Assembly: GCA_003152795.1 (NCBI GenBank)
Contig: PMBA01000207.1
Location: 1-8,658 of the forward strand
DNA from: Acidobacteriaceae bacterium
GTDB lineage: Bacteria > Acidobacteriota > Terriglobia > Terriglobales > Acidobacteriaceae
Length of the DNA stretch: 8,658 bases
Reading direction: 5' to 3'
Under the pieces are notes generated by a model. That model had not been told where the DNA came from, did not search any database, and was given only the letters and a program-made list of their open reading frames with translations. The stretch's first letter is position 1. Each line of letters begins with the position of its first letter. The position numbers and the translations under genes were made by a program. Of this stretch, positions 1 through 6,837 are shown piece by piece.

Positions 1-662
1 AAGCGCTGGCGCATGAGCGCGTTGGCACTGGTGGGAGCTTCGGTGAAGGCAAGCGCCAGGTCTTCGTACTCCACGCGATAACCGTCGCGCAACAGCGCCA
101 TGGTCAGGTCGGCGTCTTCGGCAACTGTGTCCACATGGTAGCCACCCGCTTCGCGAACGGCTGCGATACGCCAGGCTCCGATTGCCCCCGGTACCACGCT
201 CACCGCACCCATGGTATTAAGCGCTCGGCGCTCGAAATTCTGGCTGGTGATGTATTCCAGCGCCTGCCATCGCGTCCACAGGTTGACGCGGTTGCCGACC
301 TTGGCATTGCCGGCCACGGCTGCCACCTTCGGATTGAGGAAGTGCGGCACCATGCGGACGATCGCGTCTGGGGCAATTATGGTATCGGCGTCGATACCGA
401 CGAAAATTTCGGCGTCACCGACGTGTTCCAGTCCAAAGTTAAGGGCCTCCGCCTTGCCACCGTTGGGCTTGGTGAGAATCAACACTCTGCCGGCAGTCGC
501 CTCGGCGGCAAAGGTGCGGCGGGCGATTTCCAAAGTGCGATCCTTGGAACCGTCGTCGATCACGACGACGCGCAGATTGGGATAGTCGGAATCGAGCGCG
601 CCCTGGATGGTGCGTTCGATCACCTTCTCTTCGTTATAAGCGGGAATCAGAACCGCCACCCG
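1..662 (-). other. GT2 catalytic domain of the fusion, truncated by the window edge
   Basis: This is the cytoplasmic processive family 2 glycosyltransferase part, resembling PgaC/IcaA, NodC and cellulose-synthase-like enzymes. Visible in order are IPAYNEE, the nucleotide-binding VVVIDDGS, KPNGGKAEALN, GIDADT for metal and UDP-sugar binding, GAIGAWR, and AEDADLT with the catalytic Asp. The last complete codons read R-Q-R, the beginning of a QRxRW acceptor/processivity motif. The rest of that motif and the usual C-terminal membrane helices must lie to the left of the window. Confidence 0.85.
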
Positions 663-3017
663 GGGCCGGTACGCCGCAATCTGTTCGGGCGTTCCGTACA
701 CGTGCGCGCGGAGGCGGTCATAGATGGCGAGGACGCCGATGGAAATCAGGCGCCCGGTCATCAGAATGTCACCCAGGAAGAAGATGACTGTGATTCCGGT
801 CATGGTCGCGCCGAACAGTCCGAAACTGATCCAATTGAGCCAGGCGGACCAGTATTCGTTGGTCGGGAGCGGCGGCATCACATCGGCTTTGGCCTTGCCC
901 ATCAACTGGTAGACGGGAACAAATTGAAATCCGCGAGCCCGGGCGCCGTCGATAATCAGGGGGAGCGCCAGCACCGTTCTTTCCCGGTTGCCGCCCCCAT
1001 CGTGCATGAGAATGATGTTGCCGCACTGCTGCTGATCGTTCGCCTGGCAGGGGGGCAGGTGGTCGAGCACGCGAGCAGCGATTTGTTGCGGCGACAGCGC
1101 GGGCTCGTCGTTCCAATCCTTGGTATCGATCTTGTTGCCGATGGTGATGTAGCCCATACTTTGGGTGAGCTCGAGCGGCCGAACCTCGTCTTCGGTATCG
1201 GGCTCGGCATCGACCGAGTATGGCGGACGGAAGAGCATGGTGCGAATACCCAGTCGGCTCGCGAACAGCCGCTCGGTCAGGTTCAGCTCGACCTTCATGT
1301 AGCCGTTGCCAATCGAGCTGATATCGGGATGAGTAAACGTATGGTTCCCGATCTCATGACCTTCGCGGTAAATGCGCTGGGTTAATCCGCTGAACTTCTC
1401 TACCTGGATTCCGATCAGGAAAAATGCTGCCGGCACATGTTCGCGTTTGAGGACATCGAGAATTTTCGGGGTCCACTCCGGATCAGGGCCGTCGTCGAAG
1501 GTAATGGAGAGTTGGTTTTTGCTGGCGCCATAGCGCGCGACACGATAGGGCTCGGGCAGACTTTTGAAGCTTTCGCCGTCGATGAGTCCAGTCTGCTTGT
1601 CGATGGACAGGTCGCGCTCACCGTCGGTGGGGCGCGCCTCGATGTGCAGAATCTCGCCGTTGCCCTCCATGTCCACGTCCTGACCCGGAGGAACGTCTTT
1701 CAATCGATCGGAGGCATTGGCTTCTCCGGGCATGTCCCAGACCCGCCACAGGGAGCGGTCTTCCGCGCCCAGTCTCCACAAGGCGAAGGTCTGGATGCCG
1801 AGGGTCTGGGCGGCGCGCATCTCGTTCAGAGCAGTCACCGCATCGAGAAACCACACATCGTGCCGGAAGTTATCGTCGTCGCGATAGCTGAAATGCGGGT
1901 TGAGCGCATCGCCATCAAAGTCAACGTCTTCTTCGGCGTCGCGCGACCCGATCCAAGCTTCCTGCACGGAAACGCTCTTGTCGGCCAGTCCCGCCGGGAG
2001 CTTGCCTTTTTTCGGGCGCTCGACCCAGTCGTACCCGTAGTTGCCGATGGCACAAATGAGCTTCTCTTTCGGAATCTCCTTGACCGCGGACTCCAGGTTC
2101 CCCGTGAACCAGTCCTGCGAAGCAACCGGGCCGGGCGTTCCGCCGGGATAGTGCTCGTCGTAGTTCATGATGACGACGCCATCCACAGCGGCCGCAATCG
2201 CCTTGTAATCAAAATCCTCGTTGCGCACCTGGACGCTGACGTACAGCTTCATTCCTTTGGCATGCAGGTCGGACGAGAGTTCGTTCAGCAACGCCACGTA
2301 TCCCGGTTGGGCTTTCTTCGGGAAGGATTCGAAATCGACCATCAACCCGCGATAATGATCGGAGGCAAGAAAAATTCCGATCTCACGTCGAAACCGGGCG
2401 CGGGCTTCCGAATTCATCAGAAAATCGCTGACCCCCGGAACAAAGTCGGTGCCGTCGAAGTTCTGCACTACCGGAAACACTTCCATGTCGGTGTCTTCCG
2501 CCTTCAGGAACGGCATTACCTTGTCATCGATGGTTTGGATCGTCTGCCCGTGAACCACGTCAAACATCGTGTTGGTTCCCGTATCCACGGCTTGCAGATG
2601 GCCGTCCGGACTGAGAACCTGCAGCCACGTCGGGAAGAGCAAGTCGATCTGGCGGGCATACTCGCGCAAGGAAGAGAAGCTCGCCGAGTCCCAGGAAACG
2701 TAGAAGGCGGCTCGAACTCCCTGCTCCGAGTTGAGCGTGAGTTGGGAGGGAGCTTTGCGAGTCGGGCGGCGATGTCCGGCGCGGGCGACTGTGGCCAGGC
2801 GGCGCTTCTCCCGCGCCTTGGTCTTTTCGTTTTCTTTCAGAGCGTGGTAAGGCTTCTTTTCAGACAGCCAGGAAAGGTCGGGCAGAGGCTCGCTGCGCAG
2901 GGCGCTGTAGATGAAAAAAATCACCAGCGCGGAAAAAGTCAGGGCGGCCACATCGACAAAGCGGCGAATCCGCTTCCAGCGCGCTTGCAAGGGATCGTAA
3001 AAAACCTGTTTGGCCAT
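1..3017 (-). CDS. GH18-like hydrolase / CE4 deacetylase / GT2 glycosyltransferase fusion (3' end outside window)
   Basis: Probable single-chain exopolysaccharide enzyme that polymerises, deacetylates and trims an N-acetylglucosamine-type glycan. Seen: 1005 complete codons without a stop. An N-terminal membrane segment (about residues 21-40) follows basic KRIRR. A GH18-like domain (about 100-430) has VDFE (D228, E230), MNYD (284-287) and a closing ALWRLG strand. A NodB/CE4 domain (about 500-705) has TFDDGP (D508, D509), HEIGNHTFTH (H559, H563), RPPY (R597) and LMHD (H672). A second membrane segment lies near 727-752. The GT2 domain has PAYNEE (792-797), DAD (D876, D878), ED (E967, D968) and Q1004-R1005, where the window ends. 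The topology fits: hydrolase and deacetylase outside the cytoplasm, transferase inside. The start at 3017 is chosen because AAGGGA lies 9 nt upstream; an in-frame ATG at 3035 lacks a usable site. Exact polymer is inferred; domain identity is firm. Confidence 0.9.
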   Translation of the reverse strand, partial: MAKQVFYDPLQARWKRIRRFVDVAALTFSALVIFFIYSALRSEPLPDLSWLSEKKPYHALKENEKTKAREKRRLATVARAGHRRPTRKAPSQLTLNSEQGVRAAFYVSWDSASFSSLREYARQIDLLFPTWLQVLSPDGHLQAVDTGTNTMFDVVHGQTIQTIDDKVMPFLKAEDTDMEVFPVVQNFDGTDFVPGVSDFLMNSEARARFRREIGIFLASDHYRGLMVDFESFPKKAQPGYVALLNELSSDLHAKGMKLYVSVQVRNEDFDYKAIAAAVDGVVIMNYDEHYPGGTPGPVASQDWFTGNLESAVKEIPKEKLICAIGNYGYDWVERPKKGKLPAGLADKSVSVQEAWIGSRDAEEDVDFDGDALNPHFSYRDDDNFRHDVWFLDAVTALNEMRAAQTLGIQTFALWRLGAEDRSLWRVWDMPGEANASDRLKDVPPGQDVDMEGNGEILHIEARPTDGERDLSIDKQTGLIDGESFKSLPEPYRVARYGASKNQLSITFDDGPDPEWTPKILDVLKREHVPAAFFLIGIQVEKFSGLTQRIYREGHEIGNHTFTHPDISSIGNGYMKVELNLTERLFASRLGIRTMLFRPPYSVDAEPDTEDEVRPLELTQSMGYITIGNKIDTKDWNDEPALSPQQIAARVLDHLPPCQANDQQQCGNIILMHDGGGNRERTVLALPLIIDGARARGFQFVPVYQLMGKAKADVMPPLPTNEYWSAWLNWISFGLFGATMTGITVIFFLGDILMTGRLISIGVLAIYDRLRAHVYGTPEQIAAYRPRVAVLIPAYNEEKVIERTIQGALDSDYPNLRVVVIDDGSKDRTLEIARRTFAAEATAGRVLILTKPNGGKAEALNFGLEHVGDAEIFVGIDADTIIAPDAIVRMVPHFLNPKVAAVAGNAKVGNRVNLWTRWQALEYITSQNFERRALNTMGAVSVVPGAIGAWRIAAVREAGGYHVDTVAEDADLTMALLRDGYRVEYEDLALAFTEAPTSANALMRQR
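902..1517 (-). other. NodB/CE4 polysaccharide deacetylase domain of the fusion
   Basis: This domain would remove acetyl groups from N-acetylated sugars in the periplasm, using a divalent metal. All CE4 motifs are present: TFDDGPD (catalytic base D508, metal ligand D509), HxxxH inside HEIGNHTFTHPD (H559, H563), FRPPYS, IDTKDWN and IILMHDGG. The full set of ligands argues for an active enzyme. A CX8C pair (PPCQANDQQQCGN) sits just before the last motif and could form a disulfide outside the cytoplasm. Confidence 0.85.
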
Positions 3018-3026
3018 TGCTTGGTG

Positions 3027-3032
3027 TCCCTT
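3027..3032 (-). promoter_or_regulatory. Ribosome binding site of the GH18-CE4-GT2 gene
   Basis: Read on the minus strand, AAGGGA stands 9 nt before the ATG at 3017. The alternative in-frame ATG at 3035 has only AGG directly against it, too close to act as a Shine-Dalgarno site. This favours a protein beginning MAKQVF over one beginning MKGHQAMAKQVF. Confidence 0.6.
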
Positions 3033-3088
3033 CATCCTAAGGCGCAAGGGGCAGGGGGTCAAACCCCGTGTCAGAAGTCGTTTGCGAT

Positions 3089-3157
3089 TCGTGGTTCGCG
3101 ATTCGCTTGTCCTGCGCGGGTCGCCGGTCTTAACGAAGAGCGAACCGCGAACGACGC
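3089..3157. repeat. Imperfect 18-base inverted repeat
   Basis: The left arm 3089-3106 and right arm 3140-3157 are reverse complements at 15 of 18 positions, with a 33-base spacer. The core is TTCGCGATTCGC against GCGAACCGCGAA. No T-tract follows, so it is not a standard terminator. It may be an operator, an extruded palindrome, or part of a dispersed repeat. Confidence 0.45.
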
Positions 3158-3168
3158 GGCTCGTTAAG
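3129..3168. repeat. Perfect 8-base inverted repeat CTTAACGA/TCGTTAAG
   Basis: CTTAACGA at 3129-3136 and TCGTTAAG at 3161-3168 are exact reverse complements 24 bases apart. They enclose the right arm of the larger inverted repeat. The AT-rich arms stand out in GC-rich surroundings and lie upstream of the candidate promoter at 3195-3200, where a regulator could bind. No function is demonstrated. Confidence 0.4.
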
Positions 3169-3194
3169 GATGCGGCAAATGGCGCGATTCGCGA

Positions 3195-3200
3195 TATATT
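3195..3200 (+). promoter_or_regulatory. Candidate -10 element (TATATT) for the membrane glycosyltransferase
   Basis: TATATT matches five of six bases of TATAAT and is one of few AT-rich words in the intergenic region. Transcription would begin near 3207, on or next to the GTG that may start the gene, giving a leaderless or nearly leaderless message. No convincing -35 hexamer is visible at 16-18 bases upstream, so this is tentative. Confidence 0.3.
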
Positions 3201-3206
3201 CCCAGT

Positions 3207-4718
3207 GTGCTCCGCTTGATGCGCGAACATCGCACGTTCTTCCTGGCCACCGCGCTGGCCGGCCTGGCATTGCGATTATTTTTCTTCGTCTACTTTCCGG
3301 CGATCACGGATGACTCGCGCATCTATGCCGACATCGCCACCAACTGGCTGCAGCATGGCATCTACGGTCAGACGCAGGAGGTCCTGTCGGCAAAACAGAT
3401 CGTGCCGACCGACACACGCCTGCCCGGATATCCCGCTTTTCTGGCCGCGATCTTCTGGCTCTTTGGCATTGGCAATTTCAAAGCAGTTCTGCTGACGCAG
3501 ATTCTGGTGGACCTGGGCACCTGCCTGATCGTTGCGGACCTTGCCCGGCGCGCGCTTTCCGGACGCGCGGCGAGAATCGCTTTTGTGCTGGCGGCGCTGT
3601 GTCCGTTCTTGGCGAACTATGCCTCTGCCGTGCTCACCGAAACTCCGGAGATTTTCTTTACCGCGATCGCTCTCGATGGCGCGGTTGCCGCGCTGAATCG
3701 GATGCATGCGGCGGCTGCCGCGAAGGGCGCCCATTGGCTCTGGGCGGCAACGGGCGCGGCGATTGCAGCCTGTATTCTGCTGCGTCCCGATGGCGGCATC
3801 CTGCTGGCGGCGGTCGCTCTTTATCTGATGGCAGATCTGATGGCAGCGGCCACTCGATTTTCTGTTGCGACGCGGCTCGCCGCGCCTTCCGAGAAGACAG
3901 GGCAAGCCCCGTCTCTACCAGGGAGAGGTTTTGCGGGACGCGCGCTTTTCCTCCGTGGTTCAGCCGCTGCCTTGATCGTGCTCGTTTTTGCCCTGGCGCC
4001 CCTGGCGCCCTGGACCATCCGCAATTTTCGGACGCTCCATCATTTCCAGCCGCTGGCGCCCCGTTATGCCACCGAATCCGATGAACTTGCCCTCCGAGGT
4101 TTCAACCGCTGGGTCAAGACCTGGATCGTCGACTACGCTTCGGTGGAAGAAATCTACTGGAGCGTTCCCGGCGACAGGCTTGCCGTCGAGAAGCTGCCAG
4201 CGCGTGCCCTCGATGGCGCGCCTGAAGCTAAAGACGACCCGGCTGAACGCGACGCAACCCTGGCCGTCATCGCCGACTACAACCAGGCGCAGGAGATGAC
4301 TCCGGAACTGGATGCGCGCTTCGGCCAGATCGCCGCCGACGCCATTCGCGCCCATCCCATTCGCTACTACGTTGTGCTGCCCCTGATGCGGGTCGCGGAT
4401 ATGTGGCTGCGCCCGCGAACCGAAATCCTTCCTCCCGACGTGCGCTGGTGGGAATTCAATGACGACGCGAAACAGTCGGTCCTCGCCGTGGGGTTCGGCT
4501 TGCTCAATCTGGCTTACGTAGCGGCAGCGCTATTGGCAGTCGTTCCCAGGCCGTCACGCACTGGAATTCGCTGGGTTGGATTGCTGATCCTGTTCCTGCT
4601 GCTGCGCTCGGCATTTCTGGGAACCCTGGAAAATCCCGAACCGCGCTACACGCTGGAATGCTATCCCGCAATCATTGTTCTGGCATCGGCACTGCTGGCG
4701 CCGGCCAAACCCACCTAG
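3207..4718 (+). CDS. PMT/ArnT-like integral membrane glycosyltransferase (GT39/GT83-like)
   Basis: Probable inner-membrane transferase moving a sugar from a polyprenyl-phosphate carrier to a periplasmic acceptor (lipid, glycan or protein). Seen: 503 residues, mostly hydrophobic helices. The first helix (about 11-31) is followed by an acidic loop ITDDSRIYADI (D35, D36), the usual place of the catalytic Asp. RLPGYPAFLA (71-80) is a family hallmark, as are LTETPEIF (144-151), RPDGG (193-197), APWTIRNF (267-274) and RYTLECYP near the C-terminus. A large periplasmic-type loop lies between about 275 and 390. Start: GTG at 3207 or ATG at 3219 (four codons shorter); neither has a clear Shine-Dalgarno site. 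It is divergent from the fusion gene and converges on the sulfatase-like gene with a 25-base gap. Residues 230-236 derive from a palindromic repeat. Donor and acceptor unknown. Confidence 0.8.
   Translation: MLRLMREHRTFFLATALAGLALRLFFFVYFPAITDDSRIYADIATNWLQHGIYGQTQEVLSAKQIVPTDTRLPGYPAFLAAIFWLFGIGNFKAVLLTQILVDLGTCLIVADLARRALSGRAARIAFVLAALCPFLANYASAVLTETPEIFFTAIALDGAVAALNRMHAAAAAKGAHWLWAATGAAIAACILLRPDGGILLAAVALYLMADLMAAATRFSVATRLAAPSEKTGQAPSLPGRGFAGRALFLRGSAAALIVLVFALAPLAPWTIRNFRTLHHFQPLAPRYATESDELALRGFNRWVKTWIVDYASVEEIYWSVPGDRLAVEKLPARALDGAPEAKDDPAERDATLAVIADYNQAQEMTPELDARFGQIAADAIRAHPIRYYVVLPLMRVADMWLRPRTEILPPDVRWWEFNDDAKQSVLAVGFGLLNLAYVAAALLAVVPRPSRTGIRWVGLLILFLLLRSAFLGTLENPEPRYTLECYPAIIVLASALLAPAKPT
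3895..3914. repeat. Short palindromic element embedded in frame in the glycosyltransferase gene
   Basis: AGACAGGGC (3895-3903) and GCCCCGTCT (3906-3914) form a nine-pair hairpin with one A/C mismatch and an AA loop. The reading frame passes through it, giving KTGQAPS in a hydrophilic loop between two membrane helices, which should tolerate extra residues. The look is that of a dispersed palindromic repeat inserted in a gene. I have an uncertain recollection of similar words being frequent in acidobacterial genomes. Confidence 0.5.
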
Positions 4719-4743
4719 GGACTGCCGCCCCCGCGTGATTCTC
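4719..4743. other. Short gap between convergent stop codons, no terminator seen
   Basis: The membrane glycosyltransferase (TAG at 4716-4718) and the sulfatase-like gene (TGA at 4744-4746, minus strand) end 25 bases apart. The gap is C-rich and shows no stem with a T-tract on either strand. Transcripts may therefore overlap tail to tail or end by Rho. Confidence 0.6.
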
Positions 4744-6783
4744 TCAATGAGGCGCCGTTGCCTTCTCTGCCCGCGCTCTTTCTCTTTCAGCCTTTTCCTC
4801 CGCGGCCCGTCCCAGCTGGGCGTAGGTATCGGCCAGGAATAAGTGCGCTTCCCTTGAGTGTGGTTCGACCGCAGCGGCTTTCTTCAGGTTGGGCACGGCT
4901 TCTTCCGGTCTACCCAGCAAAAACAGCAACCGCCCGCGCAGCAGATTCGCGCGATAGTGATCGGGGCTGAGGGCCAGACAAACATCGAGATGCTCCATCG
5001 CTTCCGGCACGCGATCAATCCGCGCATAGACCGCCGCCAGCGAGAACTGAGCGTCCGCCCACTTCGGAGCCCGCGAGACCACCGCCTCAAACTGCGGGGC
5101 CGCGCCCTTCCAGTCGCCCGTCTCAAACAGCGCCAGACCAAGTTCATAGCGCCCCATGCCGCTGTCGGGAAGCAGTTGAGACGCTTTCTGCAGCGGCGGA
5201 ATCGCCTCCGCATAATTCTTCAACCGCGCCTGCGCCACTCCGTATTGCATGTTGGCGACTGGAATGTTCGGCTCCTCCGCCAGCACGCGCTTCAGCAGAG
5301 GCACAGCTTCCTGATACCGGGCATCCTCGACGTCGAACATCGCGTCGTGCAGTAGGTTGGAGATTTCAATCCTGGTCTTGGGATCGACCCCACTCAACTT
5401 CTCATCATCGTGCGCGGCCGCGGCATCGGAAGCCACGTAGCCGAGCGCTTGCAACTTCTGTATCTGCTCGGCGTCGGGCTTCGCCAACTCGACCAGCGTC
5501 TGGCTGGTTCGCGACCGGAATTCGTCCAGTTGGGCTGCGATGGTATCGGCGACAGCCTTTGCGCCACCCGCCAGATTATGCGCAGCGTCGGGATCGCTGG
5601 CCTGGTTATAGAGTTCGCGGTCGGGCGAGCGCACATAAAGGTACTTTCCCGAACGCAGCGCTCGCAGTGAACTCCACCCAAAAGCGCGATGCGGATAGTC
5701 GGTCTCCGCGTAGGCGGAGCGATCTCCCTCCACCGCCCCAGCGTCGCCAGAACCCGCTGCCGCCCTCATCGTCATCATTGCCGAGAGCGACTCTCCCTGC
5801 ATTTCTTTCGGCACCGGCAGTCCAGCCTCCTGCAGAATGGTGGGCGCCACATCCACCAGCCGGACGCGCGCGTCGACCCGCTTGCCCGCCGCGTGCGAGG
5901 CCGGCAATTTGAACAACAGCGGCACGTGCAGGGTCTCGTCGTAAAGAAAAATCCCGTGCGTGTTCTCGCCATGCGCGCCCAACGACTCCCCGTGGTCGGC
6001 CATCACCGCAACCAGGGTTTCATCGTAAAGACCGTGCTTGCGAATCTCGGTCAGCAGTTTGCCCACGGCCGAGTCGGCATAGGCAATCTCGCCGTCATAA
6101 GGTTGCGAGGCGAATCGCGCCTTGAACGGGGGCGGCGGGTCGTAAGGATGGTGGGCGTCGTAGAGATGGACCCACAGGAAAAAAGGGCCGTTCGGCAGTT
6201 GGCTGACCCAGGCCAGCGCGTGATTCACCACCTCGCCGGCGCGGCGCTCCACCGACTGGTAGCGGTCGGTGCCGGGGCGCCGGAGGTGGAAGCCGGCATC
6301 GTAGACTTCAAACCCGCGATCGAACCCGGGCGCCGTGCCGTCCAGCGCGTCGAGAATCAGCGAGCCGACAAAAGCGCCCGTATGGTAGCCCTGCGCGCGC
6401 AGCAGATCGGGCAGGTACGGGAGCCGCGGCGACAGCGGCACGCCAAAATCATTGACCCGATTGAACTGCGGATACGTCCCCGTAAGGATCGTGGCATGGG
6501 ACGCGGTGGTAATGGGAACATGCGAGTACGCGCGCGTGAAGACCACGCCTTGTCGAGCCATGGCATCCAGATTGGGAGTAAGCCCGCGCCTGGAACCGAG
6601 GAACCCCATGCGATCGGCGCGGGTGGTATCGAGCGTGATGAGAATGATGTTGGGGCGCGCGACCGCTGGATCTTTCACCCTGCGTGCCTGCGGCTTGGGC
6701 GCGGGTGCCTGCGTTTTGATCTGCGCCGGCACAGCGGGAAGCAGCGCCAACAGGAAAACGACCCACCCGCACCAGACACGCAT
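4744..6783 (-). CDS. Secreted sulfatase/alkaline-phosphatase-superfamily enzyme with C-terminal TPR repeats
   Basis: Exported hydrolase or phospho-transferase of the alkaline phosphatase superfamily, 679 residues from ATG 6783. Seen: MR then a hydrophobic signal sequence ending near PAVPAQ (residue 21); a Pro/Ala/Lys linker; a sulfatase-fold domain from about 43 to 440 with NIILITLDTTRAD (metal Asp 52), TTASHATILTG at the nucleophile site (T92), VHLYDAHHPYDPP, ADHGES (D263, H264) and THGIFLYDE (H276). From about 480 to the end come five or so TPR units, probably for protein contacts. True sulfatases carry C/S-x-P-x-R here; this protein has T-T-A-S-H, so formylglycine chemistry is unlikely and phosphoester or phosphonate chemistry is possible. 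An in-frame GTG at 6837 would add 18 residues ahead of the signal and overlap the terminator hairpin, so ATG 6783 is preferred even though no good Shine-Dalgarno site precedes it. Substrate unknown. Confidence 0.85.
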   Translation of the reverse strand: MRVWCGWVVFLLALLPAVPAQIKTQAPAPKPQARRVKDPAVARPNIILITLDTTRADRMGFLGSRRGLTPNLDAMARQGVVFTRAYSHVPITTASHATILTGTYPQFNRVNDFGVPLSPRLPYLPDLLRAQGYHTGAFVGSLILDALDGTAPGFDRGFEVYDAGFHLRRPGTDRYQSVERRAGEVVNHALAWVSQLPNGPFFLWVHLYDAHHPYDPPPPFKARFASQPYDGEIAYADSAVGKLLTEIRKHGLYDETLVAVMADHGESLGAHGENTHGIFLYDETLHVPLLFKLPASHAAGKRVDARVRLVDVAPTILQEAGLPVPKEMQGESLSAMMTMRAAAGSGDAGAVEGDRSAYAETDYPHRAFGWSSLRALRSGKYLYVRSPDRELYNQASDPDAAHNLAGGAKAVADTIAAQLDEFRSRTSQTLVELAKPDAEQIQKLQALGYVASDAAAAHDDEKLSGVDPKTRIEISNLLHDAMFDVEDARYQEAVPLLKRVLAEEPNIPVANMQYGVAQARLKNYAEAIPPLQKASQLLPDSGMGRYELGLALFETGDWKGAAPQFEAVVSRAPKWADAQFSLAAVYARIDRVPEAMEHLDVCLALSPDHYRANLLRGRLLFLLGRPEEAVPNLKKAAAVEPHSREAHLFLADTYAQLGRAAEEKAERERARAEKATAPH

Positions 6784-6815
6784 AAGAAAAGGGAGTCTAC
6801 CATAGGCAGACTCCC
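6784..6815 (-). terminator. Rho-independent terminator-like hairpin between the receptor and sulfatase-like genes
   Basis: On the minus strand GGGAGTCTGCC-TAT-GGTAGACTCCC forms an 11-pair stem (one G-U pair, loop of three) at 6791-6815, followed at once by TTTTCTT at 6784-6790. It begins 22 bases after the receptor stop codon, the right place to end that transcript. The T-tract runs directly into the ATG of the next gene (6783), leaving no room for a separate promoter or leader after the hairpin. It may act as a partial terminator or attenuator. Confidence 0.75.
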
Positions 6816-6837
6816 AGGATGATTTTACGCAAACCAC

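Larger units (their letters stand above)
3084..3195. repeat. Near-direct copies of GCGATTCG in the intergenic region
   Basis: GCGATTCG occurs at 3084-3091 and again at 3099-3106 within GTTCGCGATTCGC. A related GCGCGATTCGCGAT lies at 3182-3195, directly against the candidate -10 of the plus-strand gene. The unit is short and partly self-complementary (CGATTCG/CGAATCG), so it may be a repetitive extragenic element or a protein-binding site. Function unknown. Confidence 0.45.
3018..3206. other. Divergent intergenic region with clustered repeats
   Basis: These 189 bases separate the divergently read fusion gene and membrane glycosyltransferase, so they should carry the promoters of both. The stretch holds a small GGGGT-CAA-ACCCC palindrome (3055-3067), near-direct copies of GCGATTCG, an 18-base imperfect inverted repeat, and a perfect CTTAACGA/TCGTTAAG pair. 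I see no credible small gene. A short plus-strand frame across it (3010-3219) has no coding signature. Confidence 0.6.

Noticed and set aside
3034..3062. Minus-strand promoter TTGACC (3057-3062), 17-base spacer, TAGGAT (3034-3039)
   Set aside because: Spacing is ideal, but transcription would start near 3027, removing the AAGGGA ribosome binding site used to place the start at 3017. The -10 matches only four of six. Probably chance, though the -35 overlaps the GGGGT-CAA-ACCCC palindrome.
1437..3167. 576-codon plus-strand open frame, and a similar one at 135-1385
   Set aside because: Both lie opposite the minus-strand fusion gene, whose protein shows clear GH18, CE4 and GT2 motifs. The plus-strand products show no recognisable domain and are typical antisense shadows in high-GC DNA.
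3010..3219. 69-codon plus-strand frame across the divergent region
   Set aside because: It covers repeats, is Arg/Ser-rich without any family signature, and overlaps the starts of both real genes.
3990..4012. Tandem CTGGCGCCC words in the membrane glycosyltransferase gene
   Set aside because: Two short copies encode L-A-P-L-A-P in a helix end; this is ordinary codon repetition rather than a repeat element.
5689..6822. 377-codon plus-strand open frame
   Set aside because: It is antisense to the sulfatase-like domain, Arg-rich and without motifs, so it is a shadow.
6784..6837. Sulfatase-like gene starting at GTG 6837
   Set aside because: It would place 18 residues ahead of a normal signal peptide, and its codons run through the terminator hairpin. 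ATG 6783 gives MR plus a hydrophobic core directly.
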